DNA of 31,090 nucleotides from CAILZL01 sp035548495 (GCA_035548495.1 DASZSV010000016.1:1-31090); one strand, 5' to 3'. Positions 1 through 9,126 are shown, counted from the first letter of the stretch. The notes: a model not told the origin generated them from the letters alone. Made by a program: numbers and translations.

Positions 1-1437
1 GTTGAAGCGCGGATGAATCTCACACAGATACTTCCACATCAGGGTCAACAGCGCGTAGCTGATCGCCAGTCCCATGAAGTAATGATACAGATACAGCACA
101 CGTTGCGAGATCATCCATAAATTGAGCGCCATGAAAGCAACATACAGCAGCGTGAATGCCTCGATCATGCTGTACGTGCGCATGCTGCCGCGTGGCAATA
201 CGGCAAAGATGCGATAGTTGATCACCAGGATCAACGCAAGAATCACCGAAGCGGTGCCGCAATACCATGCCAGTTGATTGCCCACCAGTTGCACATAGGC
301 GGTTTTGCCATCCGCAGAATCCCAGCGATAGTTGATATTGCGATCATGGAAGGGCCAATGCCACGGATACGAACCATTCTCGCCCGGATTGTTCGGATTG
401 AGTTTGGGAACACCTTCATGATCCTTGTACATGAAGTGAAAGTAGTCGCGGGCAATGATGTATACCATGACCGGCGTCAGTGCCTCGTGCTTGTCGATGT
501 ATTCCCTGTATCGCGGCGACATGTTGGCGATGTCCTGCTGGCCCGCAGGCGTGTTTGCATCGGGAGGATTGCGTGAAAACAATGCATGCACATAGAACAC
601 CATAAAAAACACGGCAAGCGCGGCGACCAGCGATGAACTGCCCTTGGTGAAGGCATCGGCCACCCAGTTGGTGCGCGAGTTTTTTGGATGCTGTTTTACG
701 TCCTTGATGTACAGCATCGGGAACAGCACAACCAGAAATACGGCATTCACCTTGACCATCATGGCCAGCGCGCACCACACGGCCAGCAATGCATACTGCC
801 ACCATTTCAATACCTCGATGGATTTCCACAGGCGTGCGAAGTACCACAGTGAGCCAAGCGTGAAAAACATCTGGAAACTGTCAAGGTGTGTGGCACGAAA
901 ATGCACCACAAAGGCATTCTCGAACACATACAGTGAGGTGAACAGCAACGCATATAGCCGGTTTTCAAGCAACTCGTAGATGAGCGCAAAGAACAGCAAT
1001 GCACCGAATGCGGCAAACAGGCTGGGCATCAGGCGCATGCCTGCAAATGAAAAATTTGCAGGCATGTCATCACCGTTGATTTCCTTGGTGCGCACCAGTG
1101 CGTGCATGTCCACGCCATCATTGGCATGCGAAAAATATTCGCCCACTGCAATCATCATCAATCCCAGTGGAGGATGCGGCTCGAACTGCATCATGCCTTC
1201 GAGATAACGTTCCGTTGAAGTGACATGATAGTTCTCATCCCAGAAAATATGCGGAGGATCGGCGCGATTGACGATGAAAACGCAGAACGCAACCGCAATG
1301 ATCACGGCGCAGCACATGAGTGTGCGCATACCCGCCGGAACGGCAGCGACAAACTTGTCAGCCATCACCGCCAAGCGGGAATGGCCGGAACTGTTTTGTG
1401 GATTGCCTTCTGCGGCGGGTGCGTGGTTGCCTTTCAT
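1..1437 (-). CDS. Protein O-mannosyltransferase-like membrane glycosyltransferase (partial)
   Basis: Reading the minus strand from the ATG at 1437 gives 479 codons with no stop to the window edge, so the C-terminus is missing. After a hydrophilic start of about 35 residues comes a membrane helix (about 39-56), then an Asp-Glu pair in FWDENYHVTS and a HPPLG motif near residues 88-92, followed by many hydrophobic helices. A DE pair in the first external loop and HPPLG are hallmarks of the PMT family (GT39), integral membrane enzymes that move a sugar from a polyprenyl phosphate to protein or another acceptor. The real acceptor is unknown; a generic 'phospholipid carrier-dependent glycosyltransferase' name is the safe call. 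The start lies 10 bp after the rne stop without a good ribosome binding site, so translation may depend on rne read-through; the Met at residue 25 is an alternative start. Such genes are uncommon next to rne. Confidence 0.8.
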   Translation of the reverse strand, partial: MKGNHAPAAEGNPQNSSGHSRLAVMADKFVAAVPAGMRTLMCCAVIIAVAFCVFIVNRADPPHIFWDENYHVTSTERYLEGMMQFEPHPPLGLMMIAVGEYFSHANDGVDMHALVRTKEINGDDMPANFSFAGMRLMPSLFAAFGALLFFALIYELLENRLYALLFTSLYVFENAFVVHFRATHLDSFQMFFTLGSLWYFARLWKSIEVLKWWQYALLAVWCALAMMVKVNAVFLVVLFPMLYIKDVKQHPKNSRTNWVADAFTKGSSSLVAALAVFFMVFYVHALFSRNPPDANTPAGQQDIANMSPRYREYIDKHEALTPVMVYIIARDYFHFMYKDHEGVPKLNPNNPGENGSYPWHWPFHDRNINYRWDSADGKTAYVQLVGNQLAWYCGTASVILALILVINYRIFAVLPRGSMRTYSMIEAFTLLYVAFMALNLWMISQRVLYLYHYFMGLAISYALLTLMWKYLCEIHPRFN

Positions 1438-1447
1438 TTACATCTGG

Positions 1448-3850
1448 TTATTCGTGATGCGTTGGCGCTGAATCATTACCAGACCATGATGATTCAGGTG
1501 CTGGCGACGAGTGTGTTTCAACCGGTGGTGCTTGATGACTGCGTGCAGATTCAAATTGCGATGCCTGTCCGCCGGACGATTCACTGGAGTTATCGTGATG
1601 ACGATAGTCCTGCTGCGTGCGGTTGTGACCATCCGTTGCCGGCGGTGTGAATGACGCTGCGGTGTGTTCTGCTGCAGACGACGTGGATGATGATTCACCA
1701 CCGGCAGTTGCAGCATGTTGATCGCGATTCATACGATCATCGCCACCACGGCCACGGCCGCCGCGACGACGCCGGCTGCGACGGCTGCGTCCACTGCGTT
1801 CATGACGTTGTTCCTGCTGCATTCCGCCAGCTTGAACATTGTCAGAGACGGTTTCATTTCCAGGGGCGGGCTGTGCATGCGGTGTGTCGTGACTGCGATC
1901 ACGACGTGATTCCTGCATGTCGCGTTTCTGCTTATGCTGATCTTTGCGCGGCGGCGCTTCTTCTGTTGCAGTATTGCGATGTTCGGCGCCGCTGCTGATG
2001 CCGCGATGACGGTTGCGGTCACCATCATTGCGTTCGTGCTTGCGTTCATGCTTGTCGCGTCCGTGCAGACCATGGCGGCCGCGGCGATCACGGTCACGAT
2101 GCTTGTCGCGATGCCGCTCATGACGTTCGTTGCGTTTAACGCCGCCGGATTTCGGCTTGACGGCGACTTCACCGCCACCAAACAGGTAACGCCAGAAACG
2201 CAGGAAAATGCCGGGTGCTTTCGGCTTTTCAGCGATTGGGGGCGCCGGTGTGGTGGGAACGACATTGGTCACTGCGGGTTGCTGTATCACCACTTTCTGT
2301 TCCTGGCGATTAACCACGGCATCGACATCCAGCTTGGGCTGTTCGGCCAGCACATAACTGGAATTGCCTTCGACCTGTTCGGTTTCATCATCACGTATGC
2401 GGCGAATTTCGTATGCGGGTGTTTCCATGTACTTGTTGGGCACAAGAATGATTTCCGCCTTGTTCCTGGCTTCCACATCGTTCAGCCATTCACGCTTTTC
2501 ATTGATGAGAAACGTCGCGACATCCACTGGCAACTGTGCGATCACTTTCGAGGTGCGTTCCTTGCGCGCTTCTTCACCGATCAGGCGCAGCAAGGTCAAT
2601 GCCAGCGATTCAACGCTGCGAATCTTGCCCATGCCGGCGCAACGCGGACAGGTGTGATGCGTGGCTTCAGTAATCGAAGGACGCAGGCGTTGACGCGACA
2701 GTTCCAGCAAACCGAAACGCGAGATGCGTCCCAGTTGAATGCGCGCGCGATCCTGTTTCACTGCGTCACGCAAGCGGTCTTCCACTTCACGCTGATTCTT
2801 GGTGGATTCCATGTCGATGAAGTCGATGACGATCAGGCCGCCAATATCGCGCAGGCGCAATTGACGGGCAATTTCATCGGCGGCTTCCAGATTGGTGTTG
2901 GTGGCCGTCGTTTCGATGTCGCCGCCACGTGTGGCGCGTGCTGAGTTGATGTCGATCGACACCAGTGCTTCGGTGTGATCAATGACGATCGAACCGCCTG
3001 AAGGCAGGTCCACGGAATGTGCATGCGCAGATTCAATCTGGTTTTCAATTTGATAGCGCGTGAACAGCGGCACCTCATCCTGGTACAGCTTGAGCTTGCG
3101 CACGCTGGCAGGCATGAAGCGCTCCATGTATTCCTTGCCTTCATTGAATACCGAAGGACTATCCACCAGCACTTCACCAATGTCATCAGACAGGTAATCG
3201 CGCAGTGCGCGAATCACCGGTTTGGACTCCTGATAAATCAGGAATGGCGCAGGACGGTTTTCGGCGGCGCTTTGAATGGCCTGCCATACATCCTGCAGAT
3301 TCTCCACATCCCATTGCAGTTCTTCGGCAGAGCGTCCCACACCTGCGGTGCGGATGATGGCGCCCATGCTGTCGGGAATATGGATGCTGTCCAGTGCCTC
3401 GCGCAGTTGTTCGCGGTCTTCGCCTTCAATGCGGCGTGATACGCCACCGGCGCGCGGATTGTTGGGCATCAACACCAGGAAGCGTCCGGCAAGACTGACG
3501 AAGGTGGTCAGCGCAGCGCCCTTGTTGCCGCGTTCTTCCTTTTCGACCTGGACGATCAGCTCCTGGCCTTCGCTGATCAGGTCGCGGATATTGCGTCCGT
3601 TCTGACCGAAGTGATGGAAGTAATCGCGCGAGATTTCCTTCAATGGCAGAAAGCCGTGGCGTTCTGCACCGTAATCGACAAAACAGGCTTCAAGGCTGGC
3701 TTCGACTCTGGTGATCCGGCCTTTGTAGATGTTGGCCTTCTTTTGTTCCTTGGAAGGAATCTCGATGGCGAGATCGTAAATGCGCTGTCCATCAACCAGT
3801 GCAACCCGCAACTCTTCTTCTTGAGTTGCATTAATCAACATTCTTTTCAT
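1448..3850 (-). CDS. rne: Ribonuclease E
   Basis: 800 residues. The start MKRMLINATQ is the classic RNase E N-terminus and the ATG at 3850 is preceded by GAGGGG; an open extension further upstream is not needed. The N-terminal half holds the S1 RNA-binding domain (about 37-120), the 5'-sensor/RNase H-like parts, and the DNase I-like catalytic region with Asp300 (VSIDINSA) and Asp343 (VIDFIDM), matching E. coli D303 and D346. The zinc link CPRC is at 401-404. After about 510 comes the low-complexity tail: an amphipathic stretch at 546-560 (GIFLRFWRYLFGGG) resembling the membrane-anchor helix, then two Arg/His-rich blocks (about 570-625 and 695-720) that should bind RNA. The tail is shorter than in E. 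coli (1061 residues in total). It cleaves AU-rich single-stranded RNA in mRNA decay and rRNA/tRNA processing. It is divergent from rluC, as in E. coli. Confidence 0.97.
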   Translation of the reverse strand: MKRMLINATQEEELRVALVDGQRIYDLAIEIPSKEQKKANIYKGRITRVEASLEACFVDYGAERHGFLPLKEISRDYFHHFGQNGRNIRDLISEGQELIVQVEKEERGNKGAALTTFVSLAGRFLVLMPNNPRAGGVSRRIEGEDREQLREALDSIHIPDSMGAIIRTAGVGRSAEELQWDVENLQDVWQAIQSAAENRPAPFLIYQESKPVIRALRDYLSDDIGEVLVDSPSVFNEGKEYMERFMPASVRKLKLYQDEVPLFTRYQIENQIESAHAHSVDLPSGGSIVIDHTEALVSIDINSARATRGGDIETTATNTNLEAADEIARQLRLRDIGGLIVIDFIDMESTKNQREVEDRLRDAVKQDRARIQLGRISRFGLLELSRQRLRPSITEATHHTCPRCAGMGKIRSVESLALTLLRLIGEEARKERTSKVIAQLPVDVATFLINEKREWLNDVEARNKAEIILVPNKYMETPAYEIRRIRDDETEQVEGNSSYVLAEQPKLDVDAVVNRQEQKVVIQQPAVTNVVPTTPAPPIAEKPKAPGIFLRFWRYLFGGGEVAVKPKSGGVKRNERHERHRDKHRDRDRRGRHGLHGRDKHERKHERNDGDRNRHRGISSGAEHRNTATEEAPPRKDQHKQKRDMQESRRDRSHDTPHAQPAPGNETVSDNVQAGGMQQEQRHERSGRSRRSRRRRGGRGRGGDDRMNRDQHAATAGGESSSTSSAAEHTAASFTPPATDGHNRTQQDYRHHDNSSESSGGQASQFESARSHQAPPVETHSSPAPESSWSGNDSAPTHHE

Positions 3851-4273
3851 GTGCCCCTCGTGAGCAAGGAGCCGTGGAAACGTGCCGGAACGGTCGCGGG
3901 AGAGCAGGAAGTTTTCAGGACGGGCACTCTGACAAACGGAGTTGTTGAGCGTCTGTATTGTAAACAACGGAAGAAGCGCGCGGATGTCGCGATGCTTCCT
4001 GCGTTGTCATAAAAATCCTGCCGAATCATGCGGCCCGTCTGGTGCGTTGTGCATCAACCCGGTCCGAATCGCGGAGTGCGGTATTGATGTTCCAATCGGC
4101 CAAACGATGGTTCTGAATGCTGGAGTTTTGTAGCCTGAGCGGACAGAACCAACTAAGATGCGGCGCCCTGAGACTGGCTTGCGTGCAGGCTTAAGTCAGA
4201 GGAATTGCCGCGTATGATCACCAGAACCTCGACGCTTCGGCGCTGGCCGTAAACTGTCGAAGCCGGTGAAGGC
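3851..4273 (-). promoter_or_regulatory. rne 5' leader with candidate regulatory hairpin
   Basis: The stretch between the predicted rne promoter and the rne start codon is about 420 nt and holds no convincing gene. A strong stem can be drawn at 3964-4007: outer arms ACAACG/CGTTGT and inner arms GAAGC/GCTTC and CGCG/CGCG around a short loop. In E. coli the 361-nt rne leader contains hairpins through which RNase E destabilises its own mRNA; length and position here fit that role, but homology of the hairpin to E. coli hp2 has not been shown. No ribosome binding site other than the one at rne is evident. Confidence 0.5.
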
Positions 4274-4279
4274 GCGTGG

Positions 4280-4308
4280 ACTATAACAGTGCAACTACGC
4301 GTAATCAA
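4280..4308 (-). promoter_or_regulatory. Sigma-70 promoter for rne
   Basis: On the minus strand TTGATT (4308-4303) is followed after exactly 17 bases by TATAGT (4285-4280), matching the -35 and -10 consensus at 4/6 and 5/6. Transcription would start near 4273, giving a long rne leader as in enterobacteria. The promoter for the opposite gene rluC must lie in the same 540-bp gap, but I could not assign it. Confidence 0.55.
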
Positions 4309-4389
4309 TGGCTTACGCCAACTTAACTTTCATCAATACTCGAATGACGCACAGTTTAACAACCGATGTGACTCATGAAGCGGTGATCC

Positions 4390-5391
4390 ATGGCTGCCGC
4401 TGACATGCCTGCATCATCCGCCGGCGCATCGCAATCCGGTGTCCGTTACGTTGAAGCCAGCGAAGGCGATGCCGGACAGCGACTGGATAATTTTCTGCTG
4501 CGTGTCTTCAAGGCAGTGCCGAAAAGCCATGTGTATCGCGTGCTGCGCAAGGGAGAGGTGCGCGTCAACGGCAAACGCGCCAAACCTGAAACACGTCTGG
4601 TGCTGGGTGATCGTGTGCGTATTCCACCCATTCGCATCGATGCTGAGCCTTCGCAAGGCAAGCCTTCCGGTTCACTGCAAAGTTTCATCAGCGCCGCCAT
4701 CATTCATGAAGATCGCGATCTGCTGATCATCAATAAACCCTCCGGTGTGGCAGTTCATGGCGGCAGCGGCCTTGCCTTTGGTGTCATTGAAGCATTGCGT
4801 GCTGCACGACCCGAATTGACGGAGCTTGAACTGGTACATCGCCTTGATCGTGATACCAGTGGTGTGCTGGTGCTCGCAAAACGCCGCGCTGCCTTGCGTG
4901 AAATGCATGCTGCCCTGCGTGAGCGCGAAATGACCAAACGATATCTGGCGCTGGTGTGCGGCAAGTGGACATTGGGCAAAAAGACACTGGAGTTGCCGTT
5001 GTTGACCAATCAGAAGCAGGGTGGTGAACGCATGGTGCGTGTGCATCCCGAAGGTCAGTCGGCACACAGTGTGTTCATGCCCAAACAACACTTTGGCAAG
5101 CTGGCAACATTGATGGATATTGAAATCGGCACCGGACGCACACACCAGATTCGCGTGCATGCCGCCTATGCGGGTCATCCGGTTGCAGGTGATGAAAAAT
5201 ACGGCGACAAGCAATGCAACGATTCACTGCGGCCCTTCGGCTTGAAGCGCATGTTTCTGCACGCACAGAGTTTGCAGTTTGTAAAACCCGGCACAACAGA
5301 AACATTCACCATCACTGCGCCGCTGAGCGATGAATTGCAGGAGGTGTTGAACAAACTGGAAGAAGCTGCGGGGAAAAAAAGCAGACGTTAG
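4390..5391 (+). CDS. rluC: 23S rRNA pseudouridine synthase RluC
   Basis: 333 residues. An S4 RNA-binding domain occupies about residues 25-85 (GQRLDNFLLR...RVLRKGEVRVNG), followed by an RluA-type catalytic domain with the signature HRLDRDTSGVLVLAKR; the second Asp of HRLDRD is the catalytic nucleophile. RluC converts uridines 955, 2504 and 2580 of 23S rRNA (E. coli numbering) to pseudouridine. The divergent pairing with rne is the conserved gammaproteobacterial arrangement and favours RluC over RluD. The first 15 residues are Ala/Ser-rich and could be outside the conserved protein, but no better start is evident. The TAG stop (5389-5391) directly abuts the stop of the convergent cyclophilin gene with no base between them. 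Confidence 0.93.
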   Translation: MAAADMPASSAGASQSGVRYVEASEGDAGQRLDNFLLRVFKAVPKSHVYRVLRKGEVRVNGKRAKPETRLVLGDRVRIPPIRIDAEPSQGKPSGSLQSFISAAIIHEDRDLLIINKPSGVAVHGGSGLAFGVIEALRAARPELTELELVHRLDRDTSGVLVLAKRRAALREMHAALREREMTKRYLALVCGKWTLGKKTLELPLLTNQKQGGERMVRVHPEGQSAHSVFMPKQHFGKLATLMDIEIGTGRTHQIRVHAAYAGHPVAGDEKYGDKQCNDSLRPFGLKRMFLHAQSLQFVKPGTTETFTITAPLSDELQEVLNKLEEAAGKKSRR

Positions 5392-6069
5392 TTATTGCAC
5401 GCGGCGCACGCTGCTGACTTTAACCGGATTAATGATCATCTGGTCTTTCATTGAGACATCACCGCCTCTGCTTGAACACGGCAGATCAAGAATGCGCTTG
5501 ACCACATCCATGCCTTTTGTCACATGTCCGAATACCGCATAGCCTGCGTTGTCGCCTTTTGCATCAGGTTGTGCATCCAGGCTGGTGAGATCACCGACAA
5601 CAATAAAGAATTCCGCTGTGGCGGTGCCCGGCGCAAGACGCGCCATTGAAATCGCACCGTTCACGTGACTCAGTCCAGTGACTGTAGTGGGTTCATGCGG
5701 TATGGGCTTGTAGAGTCTTTCCGGATGAAAGTGCAGACCGCCCTGAACCAGGCCATATTCGCCGGTAATACCCACTTTCACATCCCGATAAAACACCATG
5801 CCATCGAGACGTTTATGATCCACGTAACGCAGAAAATTCTTCGCGGTAATGGGCGCTCGTTCCACTTCAATGGCCAGTTCAATATCACCCAGCGCCGTAT
5901 GCATGACCACGTTGACGGTTTTGGCTACATGTACTTCTGATGAAGCGGAAGAAGATGATGATAAAGATAATGATGATGAGCTGGAGCTTGCCGGAACATC
6001 CTGCGCAAATGCAGGTATGGCCAGTAACCCCAACGACAGGACCAACAAAATCCGGTGCCAAGTATTCAT
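5392..6069 (-). CDS. Periplasmic peptidyl-prolyl cis-trans isomerase, cyclophilin type
   Basis: 225 residues from the ATG at 6069, chosen because it opens a clear signal peptide (MNTWHRILLVLSLGLLAIPAFA, cleavage after AFA); an open extension upstream has no such logic. A serine-rich linker of about 20 residues follows (roughly 28-47), then a cyclophilin domain beginning VVMHTALGDIELAIE. Family landmarks are present in modified form: FYR in place of FHR, QGG, and AEFFI in place of SQFFI, then AVFGHV near the end. The catalytic Arg is kept while the neighbouring His is Tyr. It should speed proline isomerisation during folding of envelope proteins. The poly-serine spacer is unusual and may set the domain away from a membrane or protein surface. 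The stop abuts that of rluC. Confidence 0.88.
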   Translation of the reverse strand: MNTWHRILLVLSLGLLAIPAFAQDVPASSSSSSLSLSSSSSASSEVHVAKTVNVVMHTALGDIELAIEVERAPITAKNFLRYVDHKRLDGMVFYRDVKVGITGEYGLVQGGLHFHPERLYKPIPHEPTTVTGLSHVNGAISMARLAPGTATAEFFIVVGDLTSLDAQPDAKGDNAGYAVFGHVTKGMDVVKRILDLPCSSRGGDVSMKDQMIINPVKVSSVRRVQ

Positions 6070-6198
6070 GTAACCGCTCGCGATGTTTTGAATTACACCA
6101 GAGCGTTGCAGTTTCTGATTGATATTGCAACCGGGTCTGTCATGTATTGCCTTGCCCGCGGCAGGCGCATCGCAATGATTACAACGCACACAAGACTG

Positions 6199-7893
6199 TC
6201 ACGAGGCAATGATCTTGCGTGCTTCTCCTTCAGGATCGTCTGCCATGTGACAGTCGTTATCCCAGATCATGGTCCTGTTTGTTTGCGGATCGGTTGGTGT
6301 CCAGTGCAGACCAGGTATGCTGGGGTTTCCGGTTGCGGCGAAAGCCGCCCACGACGACGCCATCTTTTTCGCGAGTGCTTGTGCTTCTGGTGTATTGCCG
6401 GTGCCTTGTTCGCAACGCTTGGTGTTGTCGAAACAGAATTGCAAATCTGCCGTATGCCACGCACCCGGCAAGCCATCAAGAATCGGTGTTTGCCACGTGA
6501 AGTAATACGCGTAAGCGGGTGCGCCGCCGAGCTCATGTTTCAGTTTCGCCATTTTCACAACATTGTTGCGCATGAATAATCCATTCAAACCCGGTGTGCC
6601 ACTGCAAATGTATGACAGCGTCTGAATTTTCTTGTGTGGATAGGCTTTCTTCAGCGCGGCGACGATGGCAGTTGCCTTGTCTTCTCCATAGCTTCTGGAA
6701 AGATTGGCATGCCACTCATCTTCTGTCGGCCGTTGCGACATGCGATTGCCTTCTTCGCTCACAGAGCCCACCAGCATCGGAACATGCCTGGAGATTTCCG
6801 GCGCTGCATCGAAGAACGAACGCATATTGATGATCTTGCCATCCACGCAAGGTGACCAGCCTGCACGTGGTGTGCCGGGTGCGCCGGGTCCCATCATGGG
6901 TGGTCCGGGAGGATTGATTTTGGCGGCAGCTGCATTGCCTGCTGCAAACAGCGTGGACCATTCCATTTTCTGCAACGAGTCAATGTCGTTGGCGGGCAAG
7001 CCGAGATCCTTCATCAGCACACGTGCCAGCTCACGCTGTTGTTCGCGGCTGGGTATGTTGCCGCCGCCGCCGGACTGCGCAGCGGCGCGATGAAACAACC
7101 CGGAAGCGGAGGGCATGCCCATCAACGTTGTGACTTTCGAGCCGCCACCGGATTGTCCATAGATCATCACGCGATCAGGATCGCCGCCAAAATTTTCAAT
7201 GTTGTTGTGCACCCAGCGCAAGGCCGCGACCAGATCTGTCATGCCGACATTTGCCGAATCTTCATAAGCCGAGCCGCCGATATCTGAAACATCAAGAAAA
7301 CCCAGAATATTCAAACGATGATTGACGGAGACCTGCACGACATCATGATGCCGCGCCATCTGTGCACCTTCATGTGATGGCAACTCATATGATGATCCAA
7401 AGCTGTAGCCGCCACCGTGGATGTACAGCATGACAGGACGCTTGCCGCTCAAACTTGATGTCCAGATATTCAGCTTGAGCATGTCTTCACTCTGCCAGCC
7501 GTCATCCCAGTCTTGAATGAATGTTTGTTCCACACTTGTCCACGGGTGCAGGTTCTGCGGGCAATTACCGCCATAAGCCAAAGCGGGATATTCATCAGTC
7601 CATGGTTTGGGTGGTTTGGCCGGCAGCCAGCGATTCACGCCAGCCGTGGTGTCACCATACGGTACGCCCTTGAAAGTGAAAACGCCGCCATCCAGAAATC
7701 CGCGCACGTTGCCGTATTGAGTCTTTGCGATGGCCGAACGTGGCGTGGAAAGATTGCCCGGCTCCTGATGCGCAGCAGTTTTGGTGCTGTCTGCCGCAAC
7801 GGCGAAACCGCTGGCAATGCTCAGGCCCGCTGTCGATGAAAGTATCAATGCTTCGCGACGAGTGATGACTTTGCGTTCTGCGGAATCGGCCAT
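6199..7893 (-). CDS. Tat-exported type-B carboxylesterase
   Basis: 564 residues from the ATG at 7893, preceded by a strong AAGGAGAT site. The N-terminus carries a twin-arginine export signal (TRREALILSS then a hydrophobic stretch ending AVAA). The body is an alpha/beta hydrolase of the carboxylesterase/para-nitrobenzyl esterase family: oxyanion-hole HGGG at 160-163, nucleophile Ser248 in GQSGG, probable acid Glu381 in GSVSEEGNR, and His480 in GAWHTADLQF. It should hydrolyse carboxylic esters in the periplasm; the natural substrate is unknown. A Gly/Pro/Met-rich insert lies at about 328-341. The gene stands alone: 354 bp separate it from the AraC-type regulator upstream on the same strand, which could control it, though nothing in the sequence proves that. 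Confidence 0.92.
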   Translation of the reverse strand: MADSAERKVITRREALILSSTAGLSIASGFAVAADSTKTAAHQEPGNLSTPRSAIAKTQYGNVRGFLDGGVFTFKGVPYGDTTAGVNRWLPAKPPKPWTDEYPALAYGGNCPQNLHPWTSVEQTFIQDWDDGWQSEDMLKLNIWTSSLSGKRPVMLYIHGGGYSFGSSYELPSHEGAQMARHHDVVQVSVNHRLNILGFLDVSDIGGSAYEDSANVGMTDLVAALRWVHNNIENFGGDPDRVMIYGQSGGGSKVTTLMGMPSASGLFHRAAAQSGGGGNIPSREQQRELARVLMKDLGLPANDIDSLQKMEWSTLFAAGNAAAAKINPPGPPMMGPGAPGTPRAGWSPCVDGKIINMRSFFDAAPEISRHVPMLVGSVSEEGNRMSQRPTEDEWHANLSRSYGEDKATAIVAALKKAYPHKKIQTLSYICSGTPGLNGLFMRNNVVKMAKLKHELGGAPAYAYYFTWQTPILDGLPGAWHTADLQFCFDNTKRCEQGTGNTPEAQALAKKMASSWAAFAATGNPSIPGLHWTPTDPQTNRTMIWDNDCHMADDPEGEARKIIAS

Positions 7894-8247
7894 GGCGATC
7901 TCCTTCGTTGAATATGTGCGTCGCAAGAACAATCAGACACGAAATTGTCGTATTCATTATTTGCTCAACAGATAGTGCCGCGTTGGTATTCACGGGTCAA
8001 TGTGAGTGAGTGAATAAACCTGTAGAGATACATATTTTGAGATGCATGCTTCTGCTTCTTGTCATGTCAGCGGAGGCTTGATGTCTCCGTCACTGCGCTG
8101 CAACGATGTGTTGAAATGATACAGATTCAAACACGCTCAAATCGCGCGGTCATTAATTGACGTGAACGGCGTGTGTGACAGAGTGTCAAAACCGGCGTCA
8201 ACCATTGAGCTATTTTTTCTTTGTCATGCGAGCCGGCGCAGTCCAGA
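7894..8247 (-). other. 354-bp gap between AraC-type gene and esterase
   Basis: No gene is supported here. Reading toward the esterase, TTGACC is followed after 17 bases by CACTAT, a plausible but weak sigma-70 promoter about 80-110 bases before the start codon. No clear T-rich terminator follows the regulator gene. Confidence 0.3.
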
Positions 8248-9126
8248 TCACTTCAACGGCAAAAATATATCGACTACCGCTTCATGCTCCGGGACATCGG
8301 GAAAGAATTTTACACGCTGCCAGTACAAGGGAAAGTCACGCAGTTCTTCACCGCTGTGGGGCAGCCATTCTGAATACAGATAGTGCACGCTTGAGCGCAA
8401 CAGATCATCTGAACCAAGGTGACGCAACACGGCGCATCTGCCGCCGGGAATGATTTTATTGACGATGCCAATGGTGTTGCCAGTGATGTCCATGTTGGTT
8501 GCAACACACAGATCAAATTGATATTCACCAGCTTCCACGGTTTCAGGATCATGATAAGCGATGTTGAACGTTGCAAATTTGCCTGGCGGCAACTGATGCT
8601 GTTTGCGCCATGCAATGAACTTGCGAATGGAATGGTCCAGCATGTCCGGGTCGCCGCGATGTTCCAGTACTGCGACCTTGATGTCGCTGGTGGTGATGAT
8701 GTTCACTTGTGGCGTTGTGCTGGCAATCATATGGTTCATCCTCAGTGCGCGCGCTGATTGATAGGTGTTGAACCAGGTATGCCACTGCGGCTGTACACGG
8801 AATTCGCTGGGTGTCTGTGCGGTATTCTTTTTGAACGCGCGTGAAAATGATTCAACATTTTCATAGCCGCAGCCCAGTGCAATCTCCGTAATCGCGAGAT
8901 CGCGATAGGCCAGTTGATATGCGGCACGATTCAGGCGCGTCAATTGAATGAATTTACTGACGTTGATGCCAGAGAATTCCGAGAACTGCCGGTGGAAATG
9001 AAATTTCGAGAAGGCCGCGACGCTGCTGAGCCTGTCGACACTCAGCTCTTCATCAAGATGGGTATCAATGTACTCAAGCACCCTGCAAAGACGATGTTGA
9101 TAGTGAGCGGCAGCAACTGAATTCAC
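8248..9126 (-). CDS. AraC-family regulator with GyrI-like effector domain
   Basis: 292 residues. The start is GTG at 9126, five bases after a good AGGAGAG site. Two helix-turn-helix motifs fill residues about 10-110 (DEELSVDRLSSVAAFSKFHF and ITEIALGCGYENVESFSRAF, then the FKKNTAQTPSEFR signature). From about 130 to the end lies a GyrI-like (SbmC/BmrR C-terminal) small-molecule binding domain, beginning VNIITTSDIKVAVLEHRGDP. N-terminal DNA binding with a C-terminal GyrI domain is the layout of Rob-like regulators, which respond to amphipathic compounds. A likely target is the downstream esterase gene or itself; this is inferred from position only. Confidence 0.9.
   Translation of the reverse strand: MNSVAAAHYQHRLCRVLEYIDTHLDEELSVDRLSSVAAFSKFHFHRQFSEFSGINVSKFIQLTRLNRAAYQLAYRDLAITEIALGCGYENVESFSRAFKKNTAQTPSEFRVQPQWHTWFNTYQSARALRMNHMIASTTPQVNIITTSDIKVAVLEHRGDPDMLDHSIRKFIAWRKQHQLPPGKFATFNIAYHDPETVEAGEYQFDLCVATNMDITGNTIGIVNKIIPGGRCAVLRHLGSDDLLRSSVHYLYSEWLPHSGEELRDFPLYWQRVKFFPDVPEHEAVVDIFLPLK

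Noticed and set aside
1934..2944. 336-codon open frame on the plus strand inside rne
   Set aside because: Antisense to the conserved RNase E coding region; its translation has no family features and openness follows from rne codon bias.
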